Positions 32,784 through 43,325 of a DNA stretch of 64,000 bases are shown one piece after another. Source of the DNA: Cavenderia fasciculata. Taxonomy: Eukaryota; Evosea; Eumycetozoa; Acytosteliales; Cavenderiaceae. The translations under genes and the position numbers were made by a program. Each line of letters begins with the position of its first letter. The first letter of the stretch is position 1. The notes below the pieces were generated by a model. The model was not told the DNA's origin and searched no databases. It worked only from the letters and a program-made list of their open reading frames with translations. Location of the stretch: NCBI RefSeq assembly GCF_000203815.1, contig NW_004457695.1, positions 992,001 to 1,056,000 on the forward strand, read 5' to 3'.

Positions 32784-32887
32784 TTGTGGTCCACAACACT
32801 TTTTAAATCATTCAATCAATCAATCAATCAAACAATCAAACAAACATATAATAATAATAATAATCTTTATTACTACAATCAATTAAA

Positions 32888-33596
32888 ATGACTTCATATT
32901 CTCTCAATTTTAGTTTCACTCAGGCTGGTTTGGCTGCTATCGCCTCAGCCCAAGAAAAAGTCTGTGTAGTTAAATCTGTAAACGGTCAAGTCTCCAATGT
33001 TGTTTGGGTAACCTTTAAGCCATTTGCTCGTATGTATAAATTTATACTCAAAAAAAAAGATAATTAAATAAAACTATAAATCCAACTTTTTTTAATTAAT
33101 CTATTTATTACTTTTTACATTAGAAAATCAAATCTCGTGGAAAGAGGAGTATGGACTCTACGCAAGTAGCACTCAAATCCAAAACGGTGCCACTATTAGC
33201 CGTCTTTCTACCTTGAAGGCCGCTGCCAAGGGACACCAATACCCATTCAACAGCTCTGGTTTCTTTGACCAAGCCGACTCTGTCTCTGTCACTTCATACG
33301 GTCTTGTCAACAACTATGGCGAACCATTGACCTTTGGTCTCACCCAATCAGCTCTTATCAACGGTGTCCAAGTCGACTCTGAATTAAATGCCACCACCGT
33401 CCTTGGAAACCAAACCGCTGAATACACTCCAATTGTCACACTCTCTGTCTTTGTTCAATCACAACAAAACAATGGTTCAGTCATCTCTTCCATTACCAGT
33501 CAATCTCTCACCCTTACCTATACCTCTGATACCACAAAGGCTGTCTTTTATGATGACAACTCGAATTCCTTTGTCGAGGGAAATCTTCCAAACTAA
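32888..33596 (+). CDS. Unassigned 204-residue cytosolic protein, paralog 1 (with intron)
   Basis: Exons 32888-33029 and 33124-33596 give 204 residues, exactly the length of the intronless paralog at 35046. The protein begins SYSLNFSFTQAGLAAIASAQ and has VSNVVWVTFKPF, WKEEYGLYASSTQIQNGATI, GLVNNYGEPLTFGLTQSALI and a C-terminal beta-rich half ending YDDNSNSFVEGNLPN. It has no signal peptide, no membrane segment and no cysteine cluster; the alternating pattern suggests a beta sandwich. The family is unknown to me. Codon use is strongly C-ending, and a TATA box lies upstream, so high and perhaps stage-specific expression is likely. Identity with the paralog is high, with whole stretches of DNA identical near the 3' end. 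Confidence 0.85.
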
Positions 33597-33880
33597 ATCA
33601 AAATAAATAAATATATTATAATATTTAATAATAATCAATAAATTAATCATCATTACTCCTATACAAACAATTGTGTAAGAAGAGGTAGATCTACCTTTTT
33701 TTTGTATTCCTGAATCCGGAATGCTCAGAAGATTTCGGGGTTGCAGATTTTTCAAAAAAACCTAGTGTCTGAATTTTCGTCTGGAACCGCGCTTCAAGAA
33801 TAAGCACGTTACTTTTTGGATTTCCATGTATGAGCGATACGAGCCAAGACTACTCATTCTCAGAATCAATTTCAATTCAA
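33597..33880. other. Intergenic region with short palindromes
   Basis: About 280 bases up to the TATA box at 33881. It contains the perfect 12-base palindrome GGTAGATCTACC at 33684 and the small hairpin ATTCC-TGAATCC-GGAAT near 33706. The stretch 33740-33860 is G/C-richer than usual and may be the control region of the NTF2-like gene. Confidence 0.5.
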
Positions 33881-33890
33881 TATAAATAGC
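33881..33890 (+). promoter_or_regulatory. TATA box of the NTF2-like gene
   Basis: TATAAATAGC lies 104 bases before the start codon at 33994. Confidence 0.55.
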
Positions 33891-33993
33891 AATGAAAATT
33901 CATCATTTTAATATCATCAAATTCAAAACAATACAATTAAACAAACAACAAACAAATAATTATTTAAATCAACTACTACTACAACTATTAAAA

Positions 33994-34408
33994 ATGTCAT
34001 CAAATATCAGAACAAACTTGGAAGCTATCATCAAGGGTATTCAAGAACACAAGATTCTTGAAGTCTTTGAAAAGTATTATCATGCAGACATTGTGATGTT
34101 TGAAAAGGGGGATTCAACCAATCGTATCGGAAAGGATGCCAATAGAAAGGCTGAAGAAGGTTTTGTCAATAATGCAACTATCCATGAAGCTAAAGGTATA
34201 TTAAATTATTCACAAAACAATCCTATTCATTTTACCAATATTCTAATATTCTTCTTTCATAAAAGTATTAAAGGTTCTTGTCGATGGTAACAATAGTGCC
34301 TATGAAATGTATATGGACTTTACATATGGTGGTCACAAGGTTCAAAAGACTCAATGGGCTCTTCAAGAATGGAAGGATGGTTTGGTTATCAAGGAAGAAT
34401 TCTTCTAA
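33994..34408 (+). CDS. NTF2-like/SnoaL-fold small protein
   Basis: Exons 33994-34195 and 34266-34408 give 114 residues. The start MSSNIRTNLEAIIKGIQEHK leads into the alpha-helical cone entrance of the NTF2/SnoaL fold. FEKYYHADIVMFEKGD is the first strand region, and the splice restores IHEAKVLKVLVDGNNSAYEM, followed by curved-sheet strands ending QKTQWALQEWKDGLVIKEEF. The size and the pattern (helices first, then four strands) fit SnoaL-like polyketide cyclase or ketosteroid-isomerase relatives. Catalytic function cannot be judged. The ATG at 33994 was preferred over an earlier in-frame ATG at 33892, because the extra residues are low complexity and the codon sits just after the TATA box. Confidence 0.82.
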
Positions 34409-34914
34409 ATATATATAGATAAAAAAGATATTTCCCCTGTACATTCAATCAAAAAGATTTATCTTGATTGTATAATAAATAAATAAATAAATCAATAAAA
34501 AATAAAAAATTTCATCAATACTAGTATTTTTCCCTCCAATTTTCTCAATCGATCATTTCTTTAAAAATAATATCTTTAAAATGGATATATTATTAATTAG
34601 AATTAAATTGTATATTAGGAGCAATACGAGGTTCGTATTCTAAAAAAGAAATTAATTAACCCAATTTCAAAAAACAATATCATTTTTTAGTGATCTTCGT
34701 GCACCCCGCACAAAACAGTATTGCGAACAGATCGGAGTGGTTTCAACGTGACAAGCAACCAACAACACAACGATGTAAATACCCAACAATATACCCAATC
34801 GAATGGGTTTTGTCAAGATCGTTTAGAAATGAGACCTATCACAATCGGGTTGGGAATCGGTTTGGTGTCTGAGTCGACTGTTGAAGGCCAAGTCTATCAA
34901 AGGTCAGCCTCAAG
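34409..34914. other. Intergenic region
   Basis: About 500 bases. The first half is AT-rich. The part 34690-34910 is G/C-richer and open in two plus-strand frames without an ATG (one reads TIGLGIGLVSESTVEGQVYQ), which I take for a promoter or a remnant rather than a gene. Confidence 0.4.
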
Positions 34915-34923
34915 TATAAATAG
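34915..34923 (+). promoter_or_regulatory. TATA box of the gene at 35046
   Basis: TATAAATAG lies 131 bases before the start codon. Confidence 0.55.
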
Positions 34924-35045
34924 AGGTCAAACAATACCTATTTCATATCATCAAATCAAATCAAATAATAATAATAATAATCAATACTACCTGTTAATTC
35001 AACTTGTTAAACTAAAACAAATCAACTTAAACTTCAACTTTAAAA

Positions 35046-35660
35046 ATGTCCAACTATTCACTTAAATTCTCATTCACACAAGCAGGTCTTGCAGCACTTC
35101 ATTCATCACAACAAAAAGTATGTGTTGTCAAGTCTGTCAATGGTCAAGTATCCAATGTTGTTTGGGTTACCTTCAAACCATTCTTGTCCAATAGTTTAGA
35201 TTGGAAAGAGGAATATGGACTCTACTCAAGTAACACTCAGATCCAAAACGGTGCAACCATCAGTCGTATCTCTACACTAAAGTCAGCCAGCAAGACACAC
35301 CAATATCCATTCAACAGTGCCGGTTTCTTTGATCAAGCCAATGGTGTATCTGTCAAATCATACGGTCTAGTCAACAACTATGGTGAACCACTTACCTTTG
35401 GTCTCACTCAATCAGCACTTATCAACGGTGTACAAGTAGACAGCGAGCTAAATGCCACAACAGTTCTAAACAACCAATCAGCTGAATACACACCAATAGT
35501 AACACTATCAGTCTATGTAGCTGCGTCATTCAACAATGGTTCAGTCATCTCTTCCATTACCAGTCAATCTCTCACCCTTACCTATACCTCTGATACCTCA
35601 AAATCTGTCTTTTATGATGACAACTCGAATTCCTTTGTCGAGGGAAATGTCTCAAATTAA
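35046..35660 (+). CDS. Unassigned 204-residue cytosolic protein, paralog 2 (intronless)
   Basis: A single exon of 204 residues. It begins SNYSLKFSFTQAGLAALHSS and keeps every landmark of the paralog at 32888: VSNVVWVTFKPF, WKEEYGLYSSNTQIQNGATI, GLVNNYGEPLTFGLTQSALI and SFVEGNVSN at the end. At the position of the paralog's intron the DNA runs straight through with equal coding length. The 3' third is almost identical at DNA level, including synonymous positions, whereas the first third differs more, as expected if gene conversion acted on the 3' part. Function unknown. Confidence 0.87.
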   Translation: MSNYSLKFSFTQAGLAALHSSQQKVCVVKSVNGQVSNVVWVTFKPFLSNSLDWKEEYGLYSSNTQIQNGATISRISTLKSASKTHQYPFNSAGFFDQANGVSVKSYGLVNNYGEPLTFGLTQSALINGVQVDSELNATTVLNNQSAEYTPIVTLSVYVAASFNNGSVISSITSQSLTLTYTSDTSKSVFYDDNSNSFVEGNVSN

Positions 35661-35855
35661 ACTAAATAATTAATTAAATAAATAAATATTTATTATTAAT
35701 TTAGTTAAAATCTAAAATCCATATATATATATAAATATTTCAACAATATCAATTAATTTAGTTTGAATTATTATTATTTATTTATTTAATTATTTAATTT
35801 TGTATACATGTAAAATATTTACACAAATGAATTTACTTTTACTTTGAGTTTCATT
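35661..35855. other. Convergent spacer
   Basis: About 195 AT-rich bases with ATTTATTT tracts; both 3' ends lie here. Nothing else is seen. Confidence 0.5.
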
Positions 35856-37583
35856 TTAATTTAAAGATGGCATAACGAAATAACCAGTTGAAGAACCACC
35901 AGATTGAGAAGTTAATTCAAAACAGAAACCAGTAGTTTTGACCTTGTCGAGATTGACAATGGCAAAGGTTTGGAGTTCGAAATCTTCATTCTTGGCAGAG
36001 TAGTTTTTGACTGGGTACTTGGAGATACCTTCCTTTTTGGCCTTGTAAGCGAGTTGGTTGAGTACTCTTTGGTCGAAATAGTAGGTGGTGCTTCCATTAA
36101 AGTTGCAAGAGAGGACAACGTTGATTTGTTTGTAGTTGTCGAGCTTCTTGACAACGGTAACCCAACCACGAGCCTCTGAGTGGATATTGTCGACACTTTG
36201 GAAGTAGACGACTGGGTCGCTTTCGCCCACATACTTTTGTCTCCACTTGAGGGTGGCGAGAACTGGGTATTCGGTCTTGTTACGGTAGACGGCTGGCAAA
36301 GAGATGCTGTTTTGCTTGTCGTCGACAACTACGATACGGATCTCGAGTGGATCTGGTAAATGACGAGAGGAACGACGCATCTTGTCGGCGAAACGGTATG
36401 GCAAAGAGATCTTGGTGTTGATGGACAACTTGAAAGTGTCACGGGCATCGATTGGGATTGGAACAGCCTCCCAACGCCAGTTGTAGTTGTAGACACCATT
36501 CTTGACACCAAAGTAGGCTGGTACTGGTTGCCAGGTACCTTCCTTGTCCTTGTACTCGGCAGACACCTTGGTGAGGGTGACCTTGGACTCGGTGGTGTTG
36601 GTGATTTGCAAGTCGGTGTAGTAAAAGTTAGAGGTTGCGTTGTTTTGGTACCAACCGTGTTCGGTACGGATGACATCGACCTGTTCGAAACGGATACCGC
36701 TTGGAGAGGTGACGTTAAAGTATGATTCTGGGGCACCACCATTACCACCGTCGGTGGTGGTATAGTCCAAGTCATAGTCTGGGAACGATTCACCGGCCTT
36801 GACCAACTCGGGGAATACAACATTCTCTTCGACGGTAGTGTCATAGGCAGTTTGAACCAAAGTGACATCACCCTTTTCAATCTTTTTGTTGGCAGTCTTG
36901 AGACCGATCAACTTGATCTCTGGACGACCGGCCGACTCGACCTTGATCTCAACTTCAACTTGTTGGACGACCGAGTTGGCAACGACAAAGTATACCTTGG
37001 CATAGTTGACACCCTTTTCATAGAGTGCGACCAATTGCTTGCCGTCCTTGACAAATGCAGACAAATCAGAATAGTCAAACAATTCGAGTCTGATCAATTC
37101 CTTGCCCTTGTTGACTGCAATATACAAATTGTTACGAGTATTTGATCCAACTCCAACAGATAAAGTTTCATCATTTTCATAATTTACAACATTTACAGAT
37201 TCAAATAATGTCTTACATAATCTAAAAGAAAAAGAAAATTAAGAAAGAAAGAAAGAAGAGAGAAAAAGAAGTATTAGTAACAATAAATAGTAGATAGATA
37301 GAGTCATTTGTAAATTCGCATACTTGTATTGTTCAGCCTTCCATGAATCAAAATCTACAGCTACGAGGTAATCATCGTCTTTGAGGATATCTCCAATAGC
37401 AGCATGTGGTGAGATAAAGAAACCATCAGATGTACGCAACTCTGAAAATATGAGGTCTTCACTGGAAGAGTTGTATGGAGCAAAACGTGTTGCAATGTCT
37501 TTGAGTAAACGACTAACCTTGTCGTCAACATTACCAGATGGTAATACAAGCTTATTGTCCTTCCATGTAATTTTGAATCTCAT
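35856..37583 (-). CDS. Unassigned 541-residue soluble protein
   Basis: Exons 37583-37324 and 37221-35856 (minus strand) give 541 residues; the join reads AEQYKLCKTLFESVNVVNYE. The first 86 residues (MRFKITWKDNKLVLPSGNVD, ISPHAAIGDILKDDDYLVAV) have the strand-helix-strand order of a ubiquitin-like beta-grasp domain, by inspection only. The rest is beta-rich with many aromatic residues: YDLDYTTTDGGNGGAPESYF, VPIPIDARDTFKLSINTKIS, WVTVVKKLDNYKQINVVLSC. There is no signal peptide or membrane segment. Codon use is strongly C-ending, so the gene is probably well expressed. I do not recognise the family. Confidence 0.8.
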
Positions 37584-38152
37584 TCTATAGATAGATAGAT
37601 ATATGTATTTATGTGTATTATCTAGTTGATAATAATAATAATGATTGTTGACTGCTTCTTAAACTTTATTGTCTCAAGAACATTAATTGCAAATTATCAG
37701 ATAAGTCAGTAAAAAAAAAGAAAATAAAAATCTGTCTCATTAGAGTTCTCACTTGTTTCTTGTTTGTCCAATTTTAGATTTTTATAAACCGACACGTTTG
37801 TATAAATATCTCATATCTTTATTATTATGACTCTAGATCACAAGTTTGTTAAACTATAGATGAGATGAGATCATCACTGACTGTGATGGTATTCAAACTT
37901 TAAAAGACAACGTTATCAACTATACCTCATAGGTTGTTTTTGGTAGGACTGGGAGTGTCCATATGATTTTTTGATAAATTGACTGGAAATGTATTAATTA
38001 TTTTATTATTATTTTTTTTTTATGTACACTCTAGGGGCCATTACCATTCTTCTGGAAAAAATATAAAGATGGATTTTAAAATTTAAATAATAATATTATT
38101 ATTTATGATAAGTTGTCAATAATCAAAAAAGTTGTTTTTTTTTTTTTTGTTA
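37584..38152. other. Intergenic region between two minus-strand genes
   Basis: About 570 bases, AT-rich, with GATAGATAGATA tracts and poly-T runs. It should hold the promoter of the 541-residue protein gene and the 3' end of CDC6. Nothing else can be supported. Confidence 0.5.
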
Positions 38153-39796
38153 CTATTTGTCATCTTCTTCCATTTGCGTAGATTCGTCTTTGTCCTGGTC
38201 TTGATCATCTAATGAAATATCATCATCATCATCGTCGTCATCACTATCATCCTTTTTAAAACCTTCAACAAGAGGTTGTAAAAGACGATTTCTAAAGAGT
38301 GTATTGACAACATCAGAAACACCACAAACTAAAGAGACTTTCCTTTTTGTTTCTTCTTTGTTAACGTCTTGGATATTAACTAATCCACATGATGATACTG
38401 AACTAAAAACATCGAAAAATTCGTTCCTATTTAAATCCATATGAAAAATGTCAATAAGAGTTTTTGATTGATGGTGTTTTCGTCTATTTTCTTTCCAAAA
38501 AAAATAATATTTGTTTTAAGTTCATTTCTACTTTTAGACTTACTTATTTACTGGTTTGATATTAATCGATTTACAATTTGATATATAATTTTGGTGTAAC
38601 TATAAATTTATATGATTAATAATGACTATTTTACTTTTTTTTTTTTCTTTTTTTTTTGACATACAATAGTAAAAATCATTTCCAAAGGACATGATAATAA
38701 AGAAATTAATAAAAGTTGAGAATGAAGAGGTAATTGAATAATAGTATCAGGAAATGAATTATCAAAATAGGAATCCATAATCTTTGATACATCATCCAAA
38801 GTACAGATACTACCACTTTCTGGTAGTTTTGATGGATCTTCTCTAAATTCTATTCTTTTTTGTTCCAATGCAGTTCTACAAATCTCCAATGCCAATCTAA
38901 TATCACCACGTCTCTTTTCTATTCTCTTTGCAATAAATTGTAATGCTTCATCTTGAAAGGCATCTTCATAGTCGTCTGTTACACTTTCTATTCTGTTTTT
39001 TAGAATTTGATAGATCTGATCCGACTTGTAAGCTTCAAAATTTAAATGTGCAGGTTTCTTTTGTTTCTTTGATAATCTTGGCATTGATTTCTCCAACAAG
39101 TCCAAGTCGTTGGCTATTCCAATCAATATTAATTTTGAATCCTCTTCAAATGGCCATTCAAATAATTTATATATTACTGTATTATGTCTTGAAATTAATG
39201 AATCTACTTCATCTAAAATTACACAACTTCAAAAAATTAAAAATAAATTAAATTAATATATCAAATCTATTTGTTTTGTTTGTTTTGTTACTTACAACAT
39301 TTTTGATTCTTCTGGATCACAAATTGTTTGTTGAATTTTGGATACCATTTCACTTTGTCCAGGTGTTTTCTTTTTTTTTGGTTTACATAGTGTATTATGT
39401 AATTCTGTATATATGTTTGCTGGGTCTTGCATTCCCATACAATTGAAAAATAAAGTTGTACATTTCTTGGAAAAAAAATAAATAAATAATTAAAAAGTTA
39501 GCAAAGTAGTAGAGGGGAAACAGATAATTAAATATGTATCCACAATATATTATACATACCCTTTTAGGAATAGAGTTTATTCTATTTAAAGCAGTTAATG
39601 TTTTACCAGTACCTGGTTGTCCAGATACATAAAGAGCACTTCCTTGATTAGTCTTTATACAACCACTTATGAAATCACTAATAAACTTTTCTTCCTTGTG
39701 TCTAGCAGGCACCATATTGTCATGACAAATAGATGTATGCAATGAAAAGGCTTTGACCAACTCTACTAAAAAGTCATCTTCATCCTTTATACTCAT
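38153..39796 (-). CDS. cdc6: CDC6/ORC1-type replication licensing ATPase
   Basis: Five exons on the minus strand (39796-39560, 39465-39296, 39226-38665, 38599-38544 and 38483-38153) give 451 residues in one frame. The 56-base fourth exon was found by phase: only its inclusion links LEMIFTIVLHQNYISNCKSI to KRKHHQSKTLIDIFHMDLNR. The AAA+ domain shows Walker A in ALYVSGQPGTGKTLTALNRI, Walker B in CVILDEVDSLI, sensor 1 near LILIGIANDLDLLEKSMPRL and sensor 2 in EKRRGDIRLALEICRTALEQ. A C-terminal winged-helix domain follows and the protein ends in an acidic tail (DDSDDDDDDDD). The length and lack of BAH domain favour CDC6 over ORC1. CDC6 helps load the MCM helicase at origins in G1. Confidence 0.88.
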
Positions 39797-40183
39797 TCTC
39801 TCTCTAGATACTCTACTACAAACTATGACTATTTACTATTGATTGATTGATTGATTGATTGAATGAATGAATGTATGTAAAGTTAAAGTTAAAGTAATTA
39901 AAGAGAGTTGACCCTGTTCGTAGTCACCCGACGACGTTGATTCACAAGTGATTGGTTGGTTGATTGAATTGATTAATGTATGTAGATAATACTATTAAAT
40001 GTGTGTATATTATAATATATATAATATGTAATATTATTATATTACTATTGATAAAAAATAAAACTATAGTGTAATGCGAATGTTTGCTCGCTGCAGATGC
40101 GGCCAAAAATTAAATTAAAAATATTTTGTTTTACTTCTCTTTCTTTTTTTTTTTATCTTTGAATAATAATAATAACTACTATT
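39797..40183. other. Intergenic region
   Basis: About 390 bases: TTGATTGATTGA repeats near 39840, a G/C-richer segment near 39910-39960, and AT repeats near 40010. It holds the CDC6 promoter (minus strand) and the 3' end of the next minus-strand gene. Confidence 0.5.
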
Positions 40184-41098
40184 TTATTGAATGATAGAAT
40201 AAGATGATTTCTTATTATTTTTAGACAACTTTTTTAATTTTCTAGTTAATCTAAATACAAAGAAACCAAATGAAGGAAAGAGAGTGGTGATTGCCATGAT
40301 AAAACCAGCCATGTAAGAGGTAGATGTAACAATGGCAGATGTAAAAGTACAACTAATAGAACCAGACATAAAGATGAATTGAGGATTCTCAACATCCTTT
40401 TGAAAGTCTATAAATGAAAAGATGGTCATCAGAGGAAATACAAATACAAGAGCCCAGAAAATAGTCATTGGTACCGAATGATTCTTTTTGTTCTTGGCAA
40501 AGCATTTATAGATAGAGATAAAGATGATGGCAACACCGCCGAGTGATGCTGATATCCACATCATGGCCGATAGGAATCTGGTCAATTCAATCATCTTGGA
40601 CGGTGTAACAGAGTAAATGAGATAGGCAATAGCATTGAAAAACAAGCAATTGCCATCACCACTGGTCATGTTGTATTGTTGTGGTTCGAATGGTAGATCC
40701 TGTTGAGAGTATCCACAGTTGGTAACACCTGCTCCTGCCCAAGACCCTACCTCATCTTCTGTCACTTCATAATCTTCCAAAAGATAGTTGGTCTTTAAAT
40801 AGATGGTTTGGTTATAGTTTGGATTAGTATATTGTCCTCTACAATACAATGTTATAGTTGATTCTGTTTGATACCAATAACCTATAGGTAAGGTACAACA
40901 ACAAAAAAAATAATATTAAAAGTGAATGTGAAAATTAAGGGATAAGTATCTAAATCAGTTATTATTATTATTGTTTACATCATTTACCATACTCATGGCT
41001 GATATCGTAAACAAGACCGCTACTACACACACTGCTATAAATTCTATAATCACTATTTTAGAGAAATAACATCCTCCAACTTTTGATGAAGTTGTCAT
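40184..41098 (-). CDS. Four-transmembrane protein, unassigned
   Basis: Exons 41098-40993 and 40881-40184 (minus strand) give 267 residues. The ATG at 41098 is used because the frame upstream has no ATG. The first membrane segment is IVIIEFIAVCVVAVLFTISA. An external loop of about 100 residues with several cysteines and N-glycosylation sites follows (LYCRGQYTNPNYNQTIYL, VTNCGYSQQDLPFEPQQYN). Three more membrane segments come next (FLSAMMWISASLGGVAIIFI, MTIFWALVFVFPLMTIFSF, FIMAITTLFPSFGFFVF), then a basic tail (RLTRKLKKLSKNNKKSSYS). The topology is claudin/PMP22-like in outline, but no signature confirms that family. Probably a plasma-membrane protein. Confidence 0.75.
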
Positions 41099-41574
41099 CT
41101 CTCTCTCTTCTTTTTTACTACTTGTAGATAGAGATAGTTTTATTAAATTATCTGTTGTTGAATGGGTGTATGACAATGAAGCGAGTGAGAGAGAGGGTGA
41201 ACATCTGTGGACAAAGATATTTCCATTTCCTCCGATTCTCTGCCTACGTGGTCAATCAACTTTTTGCCCCTTTTTTTTTTAAACTATTGGGATAGATAGA
41301 ATGATTGGTTTCATACTTTGAGAAAAGATGTAAGGGATAGACAACTTGCACGAACAACAAGACAAGATGATGGATCATCAATTCATTCGAGTTTAGGAGT
41401 TTCCCCTTAATTCATTTCAAAGGTAACAATCCCAAACTCGAATGAATTGATGATATCTCTTGCAAATACTTTTCCATTGATTAAAGATTCGAGAGATAAA
41501 CCTAATAGTTTAAATTAAAGAAAATTGTTATTATTGTTATAATTGTTGATTAGTTTTTGATTGTATCAAAAGCT
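41099..41574. other. Intergenic region with inverted repeat
   Basis: About 475 bases upstream of the four-TM gene and downstream of the retroelement fossil. It has a GAGAGAG tract near 41190, a poly-T run near 41270 and the perfect inverted repeat 41374-41454. Confidence 0.5.
41374..41454. repeat. 21-base perfect inverted repeat, 39-base spacer
   Basis: Arm 1 (41374-41394) starts ATCATCAATTCATTCGAG; arm 2 (41434-41454) is its exact reverse complement, ending CGAATGAATTGATGAT. A transcript would form a long hairpin. It lies about 120 bases from one end of the Ty3/gypsy fossil but I see no sign that it belongs to it. Confidence 0.9.
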
Positions 41575-42810
41575 TCAACCATTTCGAGCAGAAGTTCTTG
41601 ACCTCAAGATACCAAACAACCAATTTAATAGTTTGATGTGATCCTTGTTGAGAACCACTGCACGCTTGGTATCATTGTGAATCCAGTAATAGACGTTGTC
41701 AATGTGTACCACATCTTCTCTAATCTTCATCTTTGAAAACCAGTTCGATGTTGATACATCTTGCGATAAAGTGTAACTTTTGATGATTTCATTTAACAAA
41801 TTACCAGACCACGGATTGTAAAATGAAGGAGTTCTTGAGAGATAGTCCGCCATACAATTCTTTTCGCCCTCAATAAATTGAGTTGAATAGTTATAACGGG
41901 ATAAAAGATCACCCCATCGAACGTGACGACTATTACCAGAGTCTTGATATAGTCTAAAATGAACCATGTTCTTGTGATCGGTGTACAATATGAAAGGACG
42001 AGATCTAAGTAGATAGTCATACTTTTCGACTGCATGAACCACTGCCAACAACTCTCTATCCTTCGTATCATAGTTCTTCTGCGCAGAGTCGAACTTCCTG
42101 CTATCGAAAAGGATTGGTCGAAGACGCTTGTTATCGTCTTCTTGTGCAATCATTAGACCGCTGCCTACGTCCGACGCATCAGTATAGACATGAAAAGGAC
42201 GGTCATAATGAGGATTCATCAATACCGTATCAGCGCAGAGTGCATTCTTTATGTCATCAAAATCCTTGATATCCGTTGGTGACAACTTTATCTTCTTCAC
42301 TTTACCTTTAGTAAATTCCGACAGACGGTGAATTTGAGGACCAACATGACCCAGAAAATGACGATAAAAGTTGATGCTACCCAGAAAGCTTCTCATCTCG
42401 CTTATGGTTTGAGGAGGAGGCATAGTTAGGACGGCTTGAGCTATGTCATACAATGGCCTGATAGCTTTGTGACTAATCAGTGATCCCCCAAACGGAATCT
42501 GCTCGACGAACCAATGCATTTTAGAGGCATTTGCATAAACATAATTCTCTCTCATCGCGGTTAAAGTCTTATGTAACAATTTGACATGGAGATTGATGTC
42601 CTTTTTCATTGTATGAATATTGAGATCGTCGACGAATCTTTCGTAGTATTGTCGTTCTATAGCTTTCATAAGGATGGAACTAAACCATCTGTTGAATACT
42701 GCGGGTGCATTTTTCAAACCAAAGCACGCACGATTGTACATGTACTGTATACCTTCGAAAGAAAAGGCGGTGAATGGACGTGATGCTTCCACTAAATTGA
42801 TTAAAAACAT
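41575..42810 (-). mobile_element. Ty3/gypsy-type LTR retrotransposon fossil (RT and RNase H part)
   Basis: On the minus strand an open stretch of 411 codons matches the pol gene of Ty3/gypsy (Metaviridae) elements. The parts are the second half of reverse transcriptase (FGLKNAPAVFNRWFSSIL; catalytic box FVDD), the RT thumb and connection (EMRSFLGSINFYRHFLGHV) and RNase H (HVYTDASDVGSGLMIAQED, DRELLAVVHAVEKYDYLL, YTDHKNMVHF). Gag, protease, the first part of RT and integrase are missing, and I see no LTRs in the flanks, so this is an incomplete, inactive relic. That the remaining stretch is still open suggests moderate age. Relation to the dictyostelid element Skipper is possible, not shown. 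Confidence 0.9.
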
Positions 42811-43325
42811 ATTAATATGATTAAATGGTCCTAAATGAACAAAAGTTAATATGAGCTCATAGTATACTTACTTACCATTTTTTCGATATCAATACATTGT
42901 ATGGTTGAAGAGGGCATCAGCTTGATGCCAGTTATGAGTATTTAATGTTTTGTTTCACTCATCTGTTGTATGACTCGATTGATATTATCCTATCTCATGC
43001 ATGTTACATATATGTCTTCGCTTGCCTATCTCTACCCACTGAGTTATCTATACATCTGATATATGATAAATGTGTAACTTTCTTTTAACAAAGGGATTTG
43101 AGTTTCACAGGGAGCTTCTTGTCGTCCTTGAAAAACAATTAATTAATTTTTTTGTATTATTATTAATCATTTTTTAATTTATTGTAGTTTAAGTTTTGTT
43201 AAGGTTATATAGAAAGTAGAAAAAAAAAAGAAAAGAAAAGAAAAAGCGGTATATTATTATTATTAATTATTAATTATTAATTATTAATTATTAATTATTA
43301 ATTATTAATTATTATTGTTTGTTTT
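42811..43325. other. Intergenic region downstream of UMP synthase
   Basis: About 510 bases. The part 42880-43130 is G/C-richer and unlike simple intergenic DNA, possibly the flank of the retroelement relic. The 43200s hold purine runs and then a 7-base tandem repeat. No gene or LTR is recognised. Confidence 0.45.
43261..43313. repeat. (TATTAAT)n 7-base tandem repeat
   Basis: About seven tandem copies of a TATTAAT unit end just after the UMP synthase stop codon (minus strand), so they would lie in its 3' UTR or terminator region. Confidence 0.9.

Larger units (their letters stand above)
32348..32887. other. Intergenic region with dense hairpins and a promoter
   Basis: About 540 bases. The part 32370-32690 is G/C-richer than normal intergenic DNA here and is packed with inverted repeats (see the structured RNA candidate). 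The rest, 32700-32887, is AT-rich with a TATA-like TATAAATAC at 32775 and CAATCAATCAA tracts before the next start codon. Confidence 0.6.
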
